Below are positions 1 to 11,457 of a stretch of DNA of 64,000 nt, piece after piece. The notes under the pieces were generated by a model. The model worked only from the letters and a program-made list of their open reading frames with translations. It did no database searches and was not told the DNA's origin. Source of the stretch: Setoptus koraiensis (lineage: Eukaryota > Arthropoda). Location: contig CM106585.1 of the NCBI GenBank assembly GCA_048013815.1, positions 13,764,001 to 13,828,000 on the forward strand, read 5' to 3'. Within the stretch, counting starts at the first letter, position 1. Each line of letters begins with the position of its first letter. The position numbers and the translations under genes were made by a program.

Positions 1-966
1 GGAAGTTATTGGAATTTGATTGCAGGTTATTTTTTAGCTATCCTAATCATTTTCATCTTGTCACAGGGCATGTGGCAACTGTTTTCTACAACGAGTGACA
101 AATAACTACCAGTTATTGACTAGTGAGTGACAAATAGGATGCAATCTTTACTGATACAGTGCGTGCTCGGTGAAGGTACAGATGAATTTCACATGTGAAA
201 ACATTTTTCTGATCGCAGCAATCAGACTAAACACTGCGGGAAGAAAAGAATCACGAGGTGCGTATCTTGACTTCTCTTGGCTCTAGATTCTGGAAATTTT
301 CACACTTACCTTCTATGGTAAGCGCTGAAAGATCGACTGGTTCGAAAGGAAGAGTGTGCACCCTCAGTAGCGACTGCGAAGCGACTCTGGAGAAACCTTC
401 GTCAAAAATTTCTCCCAAAAGTCGCTTGCTTACAACGATCTAACTCTGGTTACCGGGCTAGCGAATTTGATCGTCGAAGATTGGTACTTCAGAATTTCGC
501 TTGTTTTGCGAATATTCTAAGAGTGTCTTCGCAACCTATATCTCATAATCGACTCGCATTGCTGCCTCGTTACTCTCATTAGGAAACCAAGAGACTGACC
601 GAAACACGCAAACACCGACCCGTCGTGAATCATGAGAAGTTAGCGGCAATTGACCTCTTCAGGTGTGATGCCCAGCCAGCCAAATCAGCGAGGCCCGAAA
701 CAGAGACTATGTGGCCCACATCGTGTGGGTCGCCCAGATATGACTAAATACTCAGCCATCTATCTATTATGAAAGACGGTCAGTGCCGATGTGAGTAATT
801 ATGGCTATAGACAAAGGCCATATGAACTGTATCGAGAGAAACAACAGAACAGAATCTAACTAAATCTGACAGAATCCAACAGAATTGAATAGGCCCCCCA
901 GTCGCAGACTAACTCTCATTAATTTTCGAACTTCAATCTTGATTCTGCTACAACATAGATGTGTTT

Positions 967-972
967 TTTATT
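967..972 (-). terminator. Poly(A) signal of peptide copy 1
   Basis: AATAAA on the minus strand about 110 nt after the stop codon. The same signal is kept in copy 2 but not seen in copies 3 and 4. Confidence 0.5.
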
Positions 973-1081
973 TCATATTTAGCCGGCCAAATCTAAGCGT
1001 GGTTCCGGCATACAGATCTTTCGCGTTTGTCACGAACCATTTCGTTGCGAGTTGATAAGCTGGTGATTCATAAGTGATAGA

Positions 1082-1288
1082 CTATTTTTTACCAGGGCCC
1101 AATGCGCCTAAGTTTAATAAGTCTTTTATTTGCGCTTCTTGTGCATCACCTAATACACCAGCGAGATTATCTATAAGTCTGTTTAATCCATCAGTAAGAT
1201 CTTGTCCAAAGCATGGTTGAATTATACCCGATGTTGCTATCAGGAGGAAAGCAAACAGGCAAAGACATACAACGAAAGAATTCTTCAT
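1082..1288 (-). CDS. Small secreted peptide precursor, copy 1 (68 aa, amidation signal)
   Basis: The 68-residue precursor starts MKNSFVVCLC and has a strong hydrophobic signal peptide over about residues 4-20, with probable cleavage around residues 26-29 (QPCFGQ). The mature part of about 39 residues begins DLTDGLNRLI. It has hydrophobic residues spaced 3-4 apart, as in an amphipathic helix, and ends LGPGKK, a canonical Gly-Lys-Lys signal for C-terminal amidation that would leave a prolinamide. There is no disulphide-forming cysteine in the mature part. A TATA box lies 58 nt upstream of the ATG and an AATAAA 110 nt after the stop. An alternative is a 5'UTR intron: a GTAAGT donor lies at 1520-1515, and a branch-site-like TAACTAAC followed by CAG lies just before AACAAAATG. 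I recognise no family. Antimicrobial, venom or neuropeptide roles are all guesses. Confidence 0.8.
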   Translation of the reverse strand: MKNSFVVCLCLFAFLLIATSGIIQPCFGQDLTDGLNRLIDNLAGVLGDAQEAQIKDLLNLGALGPGKK

Positions 1289-1345
1289 TTTGTTCTGTTA
1301 GTTACGGCCGGTTGTATGGTTATGCGTCTTGCGAGTTATGTTATT

Positions 1346-1352
1346 CTATAAA
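1346..1352 (-). promoter_or_regulatory. TATA box of peptide copy 1
   Basis: TTTATAG on the minus strand, 58 nt upstream of the ATG. The same element at the same distance precedes all four copies. Confidence 0.55.
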
Positions 1353-2830
1353 TGACAACTGTTTATTTGGAGCTGATTACACTTGTTAGGTAAGTTAGTG
1401 ACTGATAGCACCAAAGAGTAAAACAGAGAGTTTAAATACTTTCTCTCAATCGAGAAACTCTAAATCAATTTGTGAAACTGCGACAGTCAGTGTAGCAATA
1501 GTTGACTTTTGAATACTTACAACTGATTGCCGATCATTCGTTGGCTTTTACGACAAATCCTTCAGTTCCAATAAAAATTGGTGCCTACCGCCCGCATATG
1601 TAATAAATCTAATCCTTTTCCTACTGTTGAAAACTTTCAATTTCAGAGCGCCACACAATGGCCACATGAGTAGACTAGATATAATTCGTTTGTTTGTGCC
1701 TAATTTATGGAAGGTATCAACTAATTCAAGGCTTTTGTTTGGCTATCTCAATCATTTTCATCTTGTCAGAGAGCATGTGACAGTTTACTTTTGCTTTACT
1801 TTTGCTTTTTACAATGAGTGACAAATAATTGGGTGTAATCCTCATCGATACAGTGTGTGGCTGGCAAAGGTGCAATTAAAAATCATTTTTGCAAACATTT
1901 TTTTCATCGCAATAAACATACTATTATCCTGTCCCATAAACACTTTTAAGCACCCTAGTGATAAGATCACACAATCAGAAGTTAATTTGGTTGCACTGCG
2001 AGAACGAACCAACACCGAGCTGTCATAAATCATGAGCTGGCCACCCAGGTTACATGTGAAAACATTTTTTTGATCGCAGCAATCAGACTAAACACTGCGG
2101 GAAGAAAAGAATCACGAGGTGCGTATCTCGACTTCTCTTGGCTCTAGATTCTGGAAATTTTCACACTTACCTTCTGAGGTAAGCGCTGAAAGATCGACTG
2201 GTTCGAAAGGAAGAGTGTGCACCCTCAGAAGCGACTGCGAGGCGACTCTAGAGAAACCTTCGTCAAAAATTTCTCCCAAAAGTCGCTTGCTTACAACGAT
2301 CTAACTCTGGTTACCGGGCTAACGAATTTGATCGTCGAAGATTGGTACTTCAGAATTTCGCTTGTTTTGCGAATATTCTAAGAGTGTCTTCGCAACCTAT
2401 ATCTCATAATCGACTCGCATTGCTGCCTTGTTACTCTTCTTATGAAACCAAGAGACTGCTCGAAACAAGCAAACACCCACCCGTCGTGAATCATGAGAAG
2501 TTAGCGGCAATTGACCACTTCAGGTGTGATGCCCAGCCAGCCAAATCAGCGAGGCCCGACACAGAGACGATGTGGCTCAAATCGTGTGGGTCGCCCAGAT
2601 ATGACTAAATACTCGGCCATCTGTCGATTATGAAAGATCTTCGTTGCCGATGTGAGTACTTATGGCTATAGACAAAGGCTATATGATCAATGATATCAAG
2701 AGAAACAACAGAACAGAATCTAACTAAATCTGACAGAATCCAACAGAATTGAATAGGCCCCCCAGTCGCAGACTCACTCTCATTAATTTTCAATCTTCAA
2801 TCTTGATTCTGCTACAACATAGTTGTGTTT

Positions 2831-2836
2831 TTTATT
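2831..2836 (-). terminator. Poly(A) signal of peptide copy 2
   Basis: AATAAA on the minus strand about 110 nt after the stop codon, at the position equivalent to that of copy 1. Confidence 0.5.
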
Positions 2837-2945
2837 TCATATTTAGCCGGCCAAATCTAAGAGTGGTTCCGGCATACAGATCTTTCGCGTTTGTCACGAA
2901 CCATTTCGTTGCTAGTTGATAAGCTGGTGATTCATTAGTGATGGA

Positions 2946-3143
2946 CTATTTTTTACCAGGGCCCAAGTTTAATAAGTCTGTTATTTGCGCTTCTTGTGCA
3001 TCACCTACTACACCAGCGAGAGTATCTATAAGTCCGTTAAATCCATTAGTAAGATCTTGTCCAAAGCATGGTTGAATTATACCCGATGTTGCTATCAGGA
3101 GGAAAGCAAACAGGCAAAGACATACAACGAAAGAATTCTTCAT
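2946..3143 (-). CDS. Small secreted peptide precursor, copy 2 (65 aa, amidation signal)
   Basis: The signal region is identical in protein sequence to that of copy 1. The mature part begins DLTNGFNGLI, stays close to copy 1 through DAQEAQ, and ends NLGPGKK, so the Gly-Lys-Lys amidation signal is kept. Compared with copy 1 it lacks three residues (GAL or equivalent) just before the amidation motif, an in-frame length difference. Several replacements (D/N, L/F, R/G, N/T, L/V, K/T) are concentrated in the mature part while the signal region is unchanged. This is consistent with rapid change of the active peptide, although so few sites prove nothing. TATA box and AATAAA are at equivalent positions to copy 1. 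Confidence 0.8.
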   Translation of the reverse strand: MKNSFVVCLCLFAFLLIATSGIIQPCFGQDLTNGFNGLIDTLAGVVGDAQEAQITDLLNLGPGKK

Positions 3144-3200
3144 TTTGTTCTGTTAGTTACGGCCGGTTGGATGGTTTTGCGTCTTGCGAGTTATGTTATT

Positions 3201-3207
3201 CTATAAA
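3201..3207 (-). promoter_or_regulatory. TATA box of peptide copy 2
   Basis: TTTATAG on the minus strand, 58 nt upstream of the ATG, as in the other copies. Confidence 0.55.
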
Positions 3208-4952
3208 TGACAACTGCTTGTTTATTTGGAGCTGATTACACTTGTTAGGTAAGTTAGTGACTGATGGCACCAGAGAGTAAAACAGAGAGTTTAAGTACTT
3301 TCGCTCCATCGGGAAACTCTATGCATGATATTGAAAATGCGATGATCATTGTCGCAATAATTGACTTACAATTGATAGTCGACCATTTGTTGAGACTTAC
3401 GACAAATCCCGGTTCTTATTCCGATAAAACTTGTTGCCTGCCGCCCGCATAAGTAATAAATTTAATCCTTTTCCTACTGTTGAAAACTTTCAATTTCAGA
3501 GCGCCACACAATGGTCACATGAGTAGACTAGATATAATTCGTTTGTTTGTGCCTAATTTATGGAAGGTATCAACTAATTCAAGGCTTTTGTTTGGCTATC
3601 TTAATCATTTTCATCTTGTCAGAGAGCATGTGACAGTTTATTTTTGCATTACTTTTGCTTTTTCCAACGAGTCACGAATAAGTTGGTACAATCTTCATTG
3701 ATACAGTGTGCGGCTGGCAAAGGTGCAATTAAAAATCATTTTTGCAAACATTTTTTTCATCGCAATAAACATACTATAATCCTGTCCAATGAACACTGTT
3801 AAGCATCCTAGTGATAAGACCAGACAATCAGGTAAAGCGAGACACGTCTCTGACAAGTGAAGAAACATTCAGAAGTTGATTTGGTTGCATTGCGAGAATG
3901 AGCCAACACCGAGCTGTCATGAATCATAAGCTGGCGAAAATTGACCACCCAGGTCCAAACAGAGCGGATATAAGTTGCCCAGATGTGACTATATATCAAG
4001 CCAGCTGTCGATCATAAACGGTCATCATTGCCGCTGTGAGTAAGGATGACAAAATCCATGGCTACGTGAAAAGCGAAACAATTTGGTCTGTGAGGTTCGC
4101 GCAGCTCACCTCTTGAGTCGAAATTTCATTTGTGTCCGCTCGCTGATAATTTGAATTTATTGCGCTCTCAGATTTCAAATTATGAACTGTATCGAGAGAA
4201 GCAGCAATCGCGTGAGCGAATTCAAAAAATCCTTCCAATTCTCAAAAGCGTCTCCAAACCCTCGGTGGTGTATCATCTCGGTCCCCAAACAAGTGAGGAA
4301 CGAGATAATACATATCGGCATTGAACGCGACATACTTGTAGATGGCGTGTAGAGTAGAATGTTTAAATTTAATCGAATGACGACGTAATGTCGCTTATGA
4401 GTCGCATATTAATGCTAATTGTAAGCCAGCCTGGGTCCAGGGTGCCCCACAATACGTACGATGGCTTCATAAACGACGTTCGCGGGGCCGGAATTCACAG
4501 CAAGTTACGCAACTCACTGCACACTTGAGACAACGAATGAGAACATAAATTAAACTGATCAATGTCATTAGACTTGTCATTTCTACTGCCCTCTTCTTCA
4601 TTATTTATTATTACGCCATCGGACAGTATCGGGGTAGTTTTGTTGTAGCGCCATAGTATGTATCGAGTTAATCAGGTAGACGAACGAGAGAAGGCTGCAA
4701 TTTATGATTTGTTTTCGTATTGTTTATTGATTCGTTTTGACATTCGTTTTCAATTACAATCTAACACAATTGATTTTGCTTCCGGTCGCAAACTCGCTCT
4801 CATTAATTTCCAATCTCCCATCCTGATTCTGCTAAAACGTTGTTGACTTGTTGGTTTCATATTCACCAATTCAGGTCAATTCTAAGAGTGGCTCCTGCAT
4901 AAAGATCTCTTACGGCTGATGAGAACCATCCTGTTGCGAGTTGATTGACTGA

Positions 4953-5093
4953 CTAAGTAGGACGGAGTCCGGAAGGATCGTTGTCCTCAGAAGGGCGATA
5001 AGGTCGGCGAGCAAGGCATGGTTGTATTATATCCGTTGATGCTATCAAGAGCAAAGCCCACAGGCAAAGAGATACAAGAAAAGAATAATTCAT
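4953..5093 (-). CDS. Diverged copy 3 of the secreted peptide family (46 aa)
   Basis: A 46-codon frame opens with MNYSFLVSLC and keeps the family signal peptide including the IIQPC stretch. The tail after it (about 18 residues, RRPYRPSEDN then DPSGLRPT) has no similarity to the other mature peptides and has no terminal Gly-Lys. The TATA box is at the standard 58 nt. No AATAAA was seen at the equivalent 3' position. It is either a decayed copy or one that gained a new proline/arginine-rich mature part. The surrounding unit is the most diverged in the array, which favours decay. Confidence 0.4.
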   Translation of the reverse strand: MNYSFLVSLCLWALLLIASTDIIQPCLARRPYRPSEDNDPSGLRPT

Positions 5094-5150
5094 CGTGTTC
5101 TGTTAGTTACGGCCGGTCGGATGGTGTTGCGTCTTGTGAGTTATGTTATT

Positions 5151-5157
5151 CTATAAA
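5151..5157 (-). promoter_or_regulatory. TATA box of peptide copy 3
   Basis: TTTATAG on the minus strand, 58 nt upstream of the ATG, kept although the coding part is strongly changed. Confidence 0.45.
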
Positions 5158-6561
5158 TGACAACTGCTTATTTAATTGAAGCTGATTTAACACTTGTTAG
5201 GTAAGTTTTTGACTAACGATACCAAAGAGTAAAACAGAGAGTTTAAATACTTTCTCTCCATCGAGAAACTCGAGGCCAAATATTGAAAATGCGATAATTA
5301 GTTTGACAATAATTTACTTACATTAAGATCAGGGGGCACTCATTTATTCCATCGCAATAAACAGACTATTGCCACAGATTATCCTGTCTGAGGCGGCAGT
5401 GTTTTTTTATTTTACTGTTGGAAAGTTCCAAGCTCAAAGCGGGCAGACAACGAGCTCATGAGTGGATCAATTCGTTTGTAAAGGTCAAATTTAATTGCAT
5501 GGATTAATTTACTATTGACTGTTTTGGTGGCGATCCGATTAATTTCCATTCTATTGGTGAGCGTAAGTTAATTGTTTTTTACAACTAGTGACAAATAATC
5601 GGGTGAAATCTTTATTGATGCTGTGACTAGCAAATAGAAATAACATTTGCAAACATTTTTTCCTTGGCGATAAACTAAGACTAAAATCCTCTTCCATGGC
5701 CCCTGTTAAGCACCCAAGTGACGAAATTAAACACTCGGCTGAAGTATGACTCTGACACGAAGAGGCTCATTTATTCAGGCAGTTGCATTCACGCCGGCAA
5801 AGAATAAAAAAAATCGCTTGAACTTTGTCACTCACAATTCACTTATGGCGAATGATATGATAAAATGGGCAACTTATGCCCGCCGCTCTGCCAAATGGGT
5901 TCTTCAATAAACAACTGTATCTAGACAACACCTATTGCTTCCTCGACATAAGAAGTGCGTTTCGTCAATTTGATCGGAAAGCAAAGACTCTCATTGCATT
6001 TGTGACAATTCGGTTTCTATCGGTCGAAATTTCAATTGCATCGAATGTTATATTTGAAATTTATTACATTTTCTACAGCGATTACGAGCTTCTCAATCAA
6101 TTGTGCACATCCATCTGACTTATACTATTACACTGGTGCGCTCCTCAACAATGTCGAATGTGTAGAAACATATTCTCGTCCAACTCACCGGATCAGTATA
6201 ACTGTGTTAAATAAGCTAAACATTGTCTTCAAAATCGTGATTTCTACTTCCCTCTTCATCATAACCGATAGTGTGAATATAGGCTATAGAGGAACGAGAA
6301 GACGCAGCGAAAGCAAGACTTTCATTTTATAATTCTCTTCCGTAATGTTTATTGAATCATTTTGACATTCATTTTCGACAACAATCTAACACAATTGAAT
6401 TGGCTTCAAGTTGCAAACTCGCTCTCATTCATTTCCAATCTTACATCTTGTTCCGTATTCATCAGGTCAATTCTAAGAGTGGTTCCGGCATATAGATCTT
6501 TCGCGTCTGTCAAGAACCATTTTGTTGCGAGTTGATTAGCTGATGATTCATTAGAGATGGA

Positions 6562-6789
6562 CTATTTGCCGTACCCCAAACCAATTCTTGCACCACCCGA
6601 TTCTTCTCCAGCAGTAATTATATCATAAAGTGGTTGAAATTCTCCATCATTTATATTGCTAGCGAGACGTTCTAAAAAGTTGTTAAATCCATTAGTAAGA
6701 TCTTGTCCAAAGCATGGTTGAATTATACCCGATGTCGCTATCAGGAGGAAAGCAAACAGGCAAAGACATACAACGAAAGAATTCTTCAT
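6562..6789 (-). CDS. Small secreted peptide precursor, copy 4 (75 aa, amidation signal)
   Basis: The signal peptide and the first mature residues (DLTNGFN) match copy 2 at protein level and almost fully at nucleotide level. After that point the sequence differs: NFLERLASNI, then an acidic stretch, a Gly-rich segment and the end GLGYGK. The final Gly-Lys is again an amidation signal, here predicting a tyrosinamide. The first part of the mature peptide can still form an amphipathic helix (F, L, L at helical spacing). The abrupt change between an almost unchanged 5' half and an unrelated 3' half suggests exchange or strong diversification of the mature region. TATA box at the standard 58 nt; no canonical AATAAA seen downstream. 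Confidence 0.75.
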   Translation of the reverse strand: MKNSFVVCLCLFAFLLIATSGIIQPCFGQDLTNGFNNFLERLASNINDGEFQPLYDIITAGEESGGARIGLGYGK

Positions 6790-6846
6790 TTTGTTTTGTT
6801 AGTTACGGCCGGTTGGGTGGTTTCGCGTCTTGCGAGTTATGTTATT

Positions 6847-6853
6847 CTATAAA
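6847..6853 (-). promoter_or_regulatory. TATA box of peptide copy 4
   Basis: TTTATAG on the minus strand, 58 nt upstream of the ATG, as in the other copies. Confidence 0.55.
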
Positions 6854-7480
6854 TGACAACTGCCTATTTATCTGAAGCTGATTACACTTGTTAGGTAAGT
6901 TAGTGACTGATGACACCAGAGAGTAAAACAGAGAGTTTAAATACTTTCTCTCCATCGAGAAACTCTATGCATGATATTGAAAATGCGATGATCATTGTCG
7001 CAATAATTGACTTACAATTGATAGTCGACCATTTGTTGAGATTTACGCCAAATCCCGATTCTTATCACGATAAAACTTGTTGCCTGCCGCCCGCATAAGT
7101 AATAAATTTAATCCTTTTCCTACAGAGCGTCACACAATGGTCACTTGAGTAGACTAGATATAATTCGTTCGTTTGTGCCTAATTTATGGGAGGTAGCAAT
7201 TAATTGCAGGCTATTTTTATTAGCTATCATAATCATTTTCATTTTATCGGAGAGCATTGCTTCTCCAATGAGTGACAAATAAGTGGGTGAAATCTTCTTC
7301 GAGACAGTGTGTCGCCCATAGGTGTACAAATGAAAATTACATGTGCAAACATTCATTAGGTTGCAATAAAAAGACAGCAATAATCCTGTCTCATGGACGC
7401 TGATAAGCGCTCTAGTGATAGGATCAGACAATCGGGTGAGGCCAGACATGTCTGACACGAATGAGCTGATGAGATTGCAT

Positions 7481-9285
7481 TCGGGCCCACGGTGTGGGCG
7501 GAAAGTTGCTAGCTTATAGATAAACAAAAAAAAACATCAACAAATATTCGAACACTCAGTTATCAACACCTTAAATTTGATTGCTGAATAATAGTAGTAG
7601 AAACTATTCCCTTAGCCGCTTCATGTGATATGGATGTGCAATAAAGGAGAAAATCACCTGTATATCATATGAACGTCACAGCCCGCGTGAAGAAAACAAT
7701 TGTTATGTAATTTCCGGCTGGTCTAGCCCAATGGTGACAGCGTCCTTGAGACAGGATTATCGTCGTCTGTCTATTGCGACGGATAGAATGAGATTGTCGC
7801 TTAGCAATCTCACCACTACTGCCGGTTGCGACGAGTATCGTCTCTGGCCGTAGGAGCCCATAGTTTTCGAACGACACGGGCTCCTGCGAAACAGGCGTAT
7901 TTGTTAGCAATTTTGCTGGCCGCTTCTTTGGTCGTGCATGACGCCACTGCGACTCACTCTGACTTGTGAGAAGGGTCCCCTCAGACCAGTTCCAATTCGA
8001 GCTGCCTTCGAGCTGCGTAGATGGCTCAACAAACGTTGCCCTCGTTTTTAGCAAACAAGTTATTCTCGCAGATCAGCTGACTGTGAGCTGGCCATGTTGT
8101 CACAGCTTCACCACCAATGGGACCTCATCATGCCCATACATCATACAATTATCATTATCATTATATTTATATTCATTTCGAGAGTCTACATGGCCCAATA
8201 GACGCTAAGGGGGCCTCTTTCGACTACTGTTAATGTAATGGCAATCTGTAGTGGCCATTCTTGCGCCAGCCCTAAAGTGGCGCCATCGCAAGCCAACCAA
8301 CTACTCACATTACATAATTCTCAGAATAACGTTGACAATGATGTAACTAGAATTGAATGAATTAATCTAAGCAGTTGACAGAATCAGCTCAGACTTGGTC
8401 AGCTGATATCAATCAAAATAATAATCTGGTGCGGACAGTGCTGCCAAATGAATAAATTGGAATATTTATTCCAAGCAGCGATAAGAGCGAGCTGTTGAAA
8501 TGAATTCTTTTTATGTGTTATTTGGACAACAACATTGAAATTGTATATATCCAACTAGCATGTGATTATCGACGATTGTGAGCTCTCAACCATGGAGAAT
8601 GGTGCCAATGCTCGCTGGCAGTCCATTACAAATCTCCATTGCAAACGCCGTTGGGAGCGTGCGTAAATAGCTGACTGATTATACGACAGTAAGAGATAAA
8701 TGGCCAGTACACCAGCATTGGCTAGGGGATATTCATATGATATCAATTGAGCATCGTTGAGCAGCATTGAATATCATTGAATGGGGCGACTCGTTTCGCA
8801 CACGCGCTCTACGGGCTTGTCATTCGAAGCGCCCAGCCAACAGATATAATAATAGACAGAGAATGTCGATGACATTGTCTATGTTTGTCTTGTTGTTGTT
8901 GGTGCTGCCGCTGCTGCCGCCGTCTTGGCATCGAGTCGAAACGGAGCTTGCCATTTGAGCGAGTCTTACACAGCGGCGGTTGTGATCGAAATATCAGCAT
9001 CTGTCTCAAATGTGTCATTTAATTGAAAAGTGGACCGTTATTGCATTATAACTGTATTATAAATATCATCACTCGCCATTGTTATCATTAAAATTCGTGC
9101 CGAAAATGGCCGCCGATGTTCAATATTGCGGCCTGTCATCACGCATCAACAATCCATCCAACGAGCTAGATGATTGATTGGGTTAGTTGATTTTATTTTG
9201 AATAATAGAGGATAGCAAACAAAGCAAGCACCGCATTGAAGAGCAACAAACAAAACAAACAAACAACAGCAAATGCCAACAAGAG
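7481..9285. other. Intergenic, no gene supported
   Basis: About 1.8 kb between the peptide array and GNB5. It contains only short open frames without recognisable content and a pol III A-box-like TAGCCCAATGG at 7724-7734 that has no matching B box. The last few hundred bases must hold the GNB5 promoter and 5'UTR, but no TATA box or initiator stands out. Confidence 0.6.
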
Positions 9286-11373
9286 ATGGCCAACAATATC
9301 CAAGAAGAGGACCAAGCGGGCTCGCTAAGTAACTCGCTCCAAGACGCCAACCAGAATGCGCTATCCAATTTCCCCGCACGAACAGAATCGTTCGACAGAA
9401 GAACGAGCGATTTGGCCGACGCAATCGGTCAATTAGCTGGCCGTATGAAAGTCAACGCCAATAAGGAATCGGGTTTGTCGTCGGCGGGCGACATAACAAC
9501 AGCAACAACAACAACAACAGATACAGATAATTATTGCAACATTGGCTCGTTGCAAGACGAAGTGAACACACTCAAGAGATCGCTGGAAAATGAAAAATCA
9601 AAACTCAACGACGTGCCATGTAAGCGTCATCGATTGCATGCTTAATTCGTGCATTTACAGCATCATTTTACATTATATGTTAATGTTTGCACTGCAATCA
9701 ATTAATTCAATTTTGCATAATTACTAATAATGTGACGTGCTTCATTTTACACTTGTGATTCAGTCTTTTCGGTGGCGCACAAACTCGACCACATAGCCAA
9801 TCTTGCCATCAAGCCGAGACGCATTCTCAAGGCGCACGCTGGCAAGGTTCTTTGTCTCGATTGGTGCCAGGACAGACGTCGACTTGTGAGCTCGTCGCAA
9901 GACGGAAAACTCTTGGTTTGGGACGCCTTTCTCAACAACAACCGGGTGCGTATTGAGCCGACGACACTCAATTCATTTTATCCGTCAATCGATTTGGACG
10001 CGATCCATCAGAAACACGTCATATTCTAATTGTTACTATTCTTATTATTATCCCCATCATTCTGATTATTCCGACCAATCCAATCATTCCGAATAATCCA
10101 ATTATTTCAATCAATGTCAAATAATTACTTCGACTTCGGCGCTAGCCCGAACACTCTGTGGCCATGACCAACACTTGGGTCATGTCGTGCGCCTATGCGC
10201 CGTCTGGCGCCTTTGTCGTTTGCGGCGGATTAGACAACAAAATAAGCGCCTATCCCTTGTATAGTGATTGCAACAATAAACAACAAGACACCATTGCCAC
10301 ACAAGCCAAAAAACGTCCCATTGGCACCCATACATCCTATACAAGTTGTTGCATGTTTTTAGGCAATGATCAACAAATACTAACCGGAAGTGGCGACTCA
10401 AGCTGTGCTCTATGGGACATAGAATGTGCAACATTGATACAGAGTTTTCATGGGCACGAGGCCGACGTTATGTCGCTAGATGTGTCGCCCAGCGAAACAG
10501 GAAACACTTTTGTGTCGGCAGGCTGTGATAAGCGAGCCCTTATTTGGGACACTAGAATAGGACATTGTGGCCAAAATCAGTATATTCAATCGTTTAAGGC
10601 GCACATAGCCGATATAAATTCTGTAAGATTTTATCCCAGCGGCGACGCCATAGTGACCGGCTCGGACGACACCACGGTGAGTCAGGCAGTTATAATAATA
10701 ATTATTGAGCTAGCAAATGATAAATACAAGTCGACTGACTAATAAATTGTGACTGACTAATGTCGTGTTGTTGTTGTCGTTCAACGCCAGTGTCGACTCT
10801 ATGATCTGAGAGCGGATAGAGAGGTTGCTATCTATCAGAAGGACACCATTATATTCGGAATCAATTCGGTGGATCTATCAATAAGCGGTCAGTATGCGAC
10901 TGTTGTCTACAAAACAAACCAACTGAATATGAAAAATATCCCAATACTTGAACAGCCATACCGGCCATATCAGCCAAACACGCCAAATTTATCGGCCATA
11001 TTTATACCTTTTTGCAATCACGCGCTATGCAGGTCGCATTCTTTTCGCCGCCGGAAACGATTACACCATCCACCTTTGGGATTCGCTCAAATGCACCAGA
11101 ATCTGCGTTCTATACGGCCACGAAAACAGGGTCACCTGTGTCAGGGTGTCGCCTGACGGAACAGCACTGTCATCTTGTAGCTGGGATCACACTATCAGGG
11201 TAAGAGAAGACACTGTGGTGGAAATGAACTCTATATGGCAAGAATTGTATATCGTATAAATAACTGTCTCATCTTGTTTCTTTTTGTTGTTTGTTTGCCT
11301 CATTGCAATACATTAAAAACTGTCTCCAATTATTTAATTATATTATTGAACTGGATAACAGGTGTGGGCATGA
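9286..11373 (+). CDS. GNB5: G protein subunit beta 5 (six coding exons, 440 aa)
   Basis: This is the beta-5 type G-protein subunit, a seven-bladed WD40 propeller that pairs with the GGL domain of R7-family RGS proteins to switch off G-alpha signalling. Coding exons by splice sites and frame: 9286-9619, 9764-9945, 10146-10676, 10791-10887, 11033-11199 and 11362-11373. All introns are 114-200 nt with GT-AG ends. Diagnostic matches include [53 protein letters not shown] and the terminal VWA coded by a tiny last exon. An N-terminal helix ([18 protein letters not shown]) matches the family coiled coil. The roughly 80 residues before it are longer than in vertebrate forms and rich in Asn, Ala and Thr. 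An out-of-frame ATG at 9273 overlaps the chosen start, so the true start could differ. It converges with BICDL1, with 117 bp between stops. Confidence 0.93.
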
Positions 11374-11457
11374 GCCAGGATGAAACAGGGGCCAATGATC
11401 AAACTATTCAGGGATAATTTCTCATCAAGTCAACATCAATTGCATTGGAATAAGCGC

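Larger units (their letters stand above)
190..7480. repeat. Tandem array of about four diverged 1.7-1.95 kb units
   Basis: The same order of blocks recurs about four times: a flank beginning near ACATGTGAAAAC, a minus-strand peptide gene, its promoter, and an upstream block ending near the sequence ATTTTCATCTTGTC. The first two units (about 190-2050 and 2050-3955) are nearly identical over most of their length. The third and fourth (about 3955-5700 and 5700-7480) are strongly diverged and carry insertions and deletions. Partial unit ends lie at 1-190 and 7140-7480. Unit limits are approximate because they were aligned by eye. The array arose by local duplication, with the first two units as the youngest pair. 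Confidence 0.85.

Noticed and set aside
258-3701. Plus-strand frames of 60-70 codons kept in units 1 and 2 of the tandem array
   Set aside because: Their similarity is explained by the recent duplication; they are not kept in units 3 and 4 and overlap the flank of the peptide genes.
7724-7734. TAGCCCAATGG, a good tRNA A-box, as a tRNA or SINE
   Set aside because: No B-box at a suitable distance and no acceptor-stem pairing could be found.
7665-8054. 129-codon minus-strand frame
   Set aside because: No recognisable domain, signal peptide or repeat partner, and poor protein-like composition.
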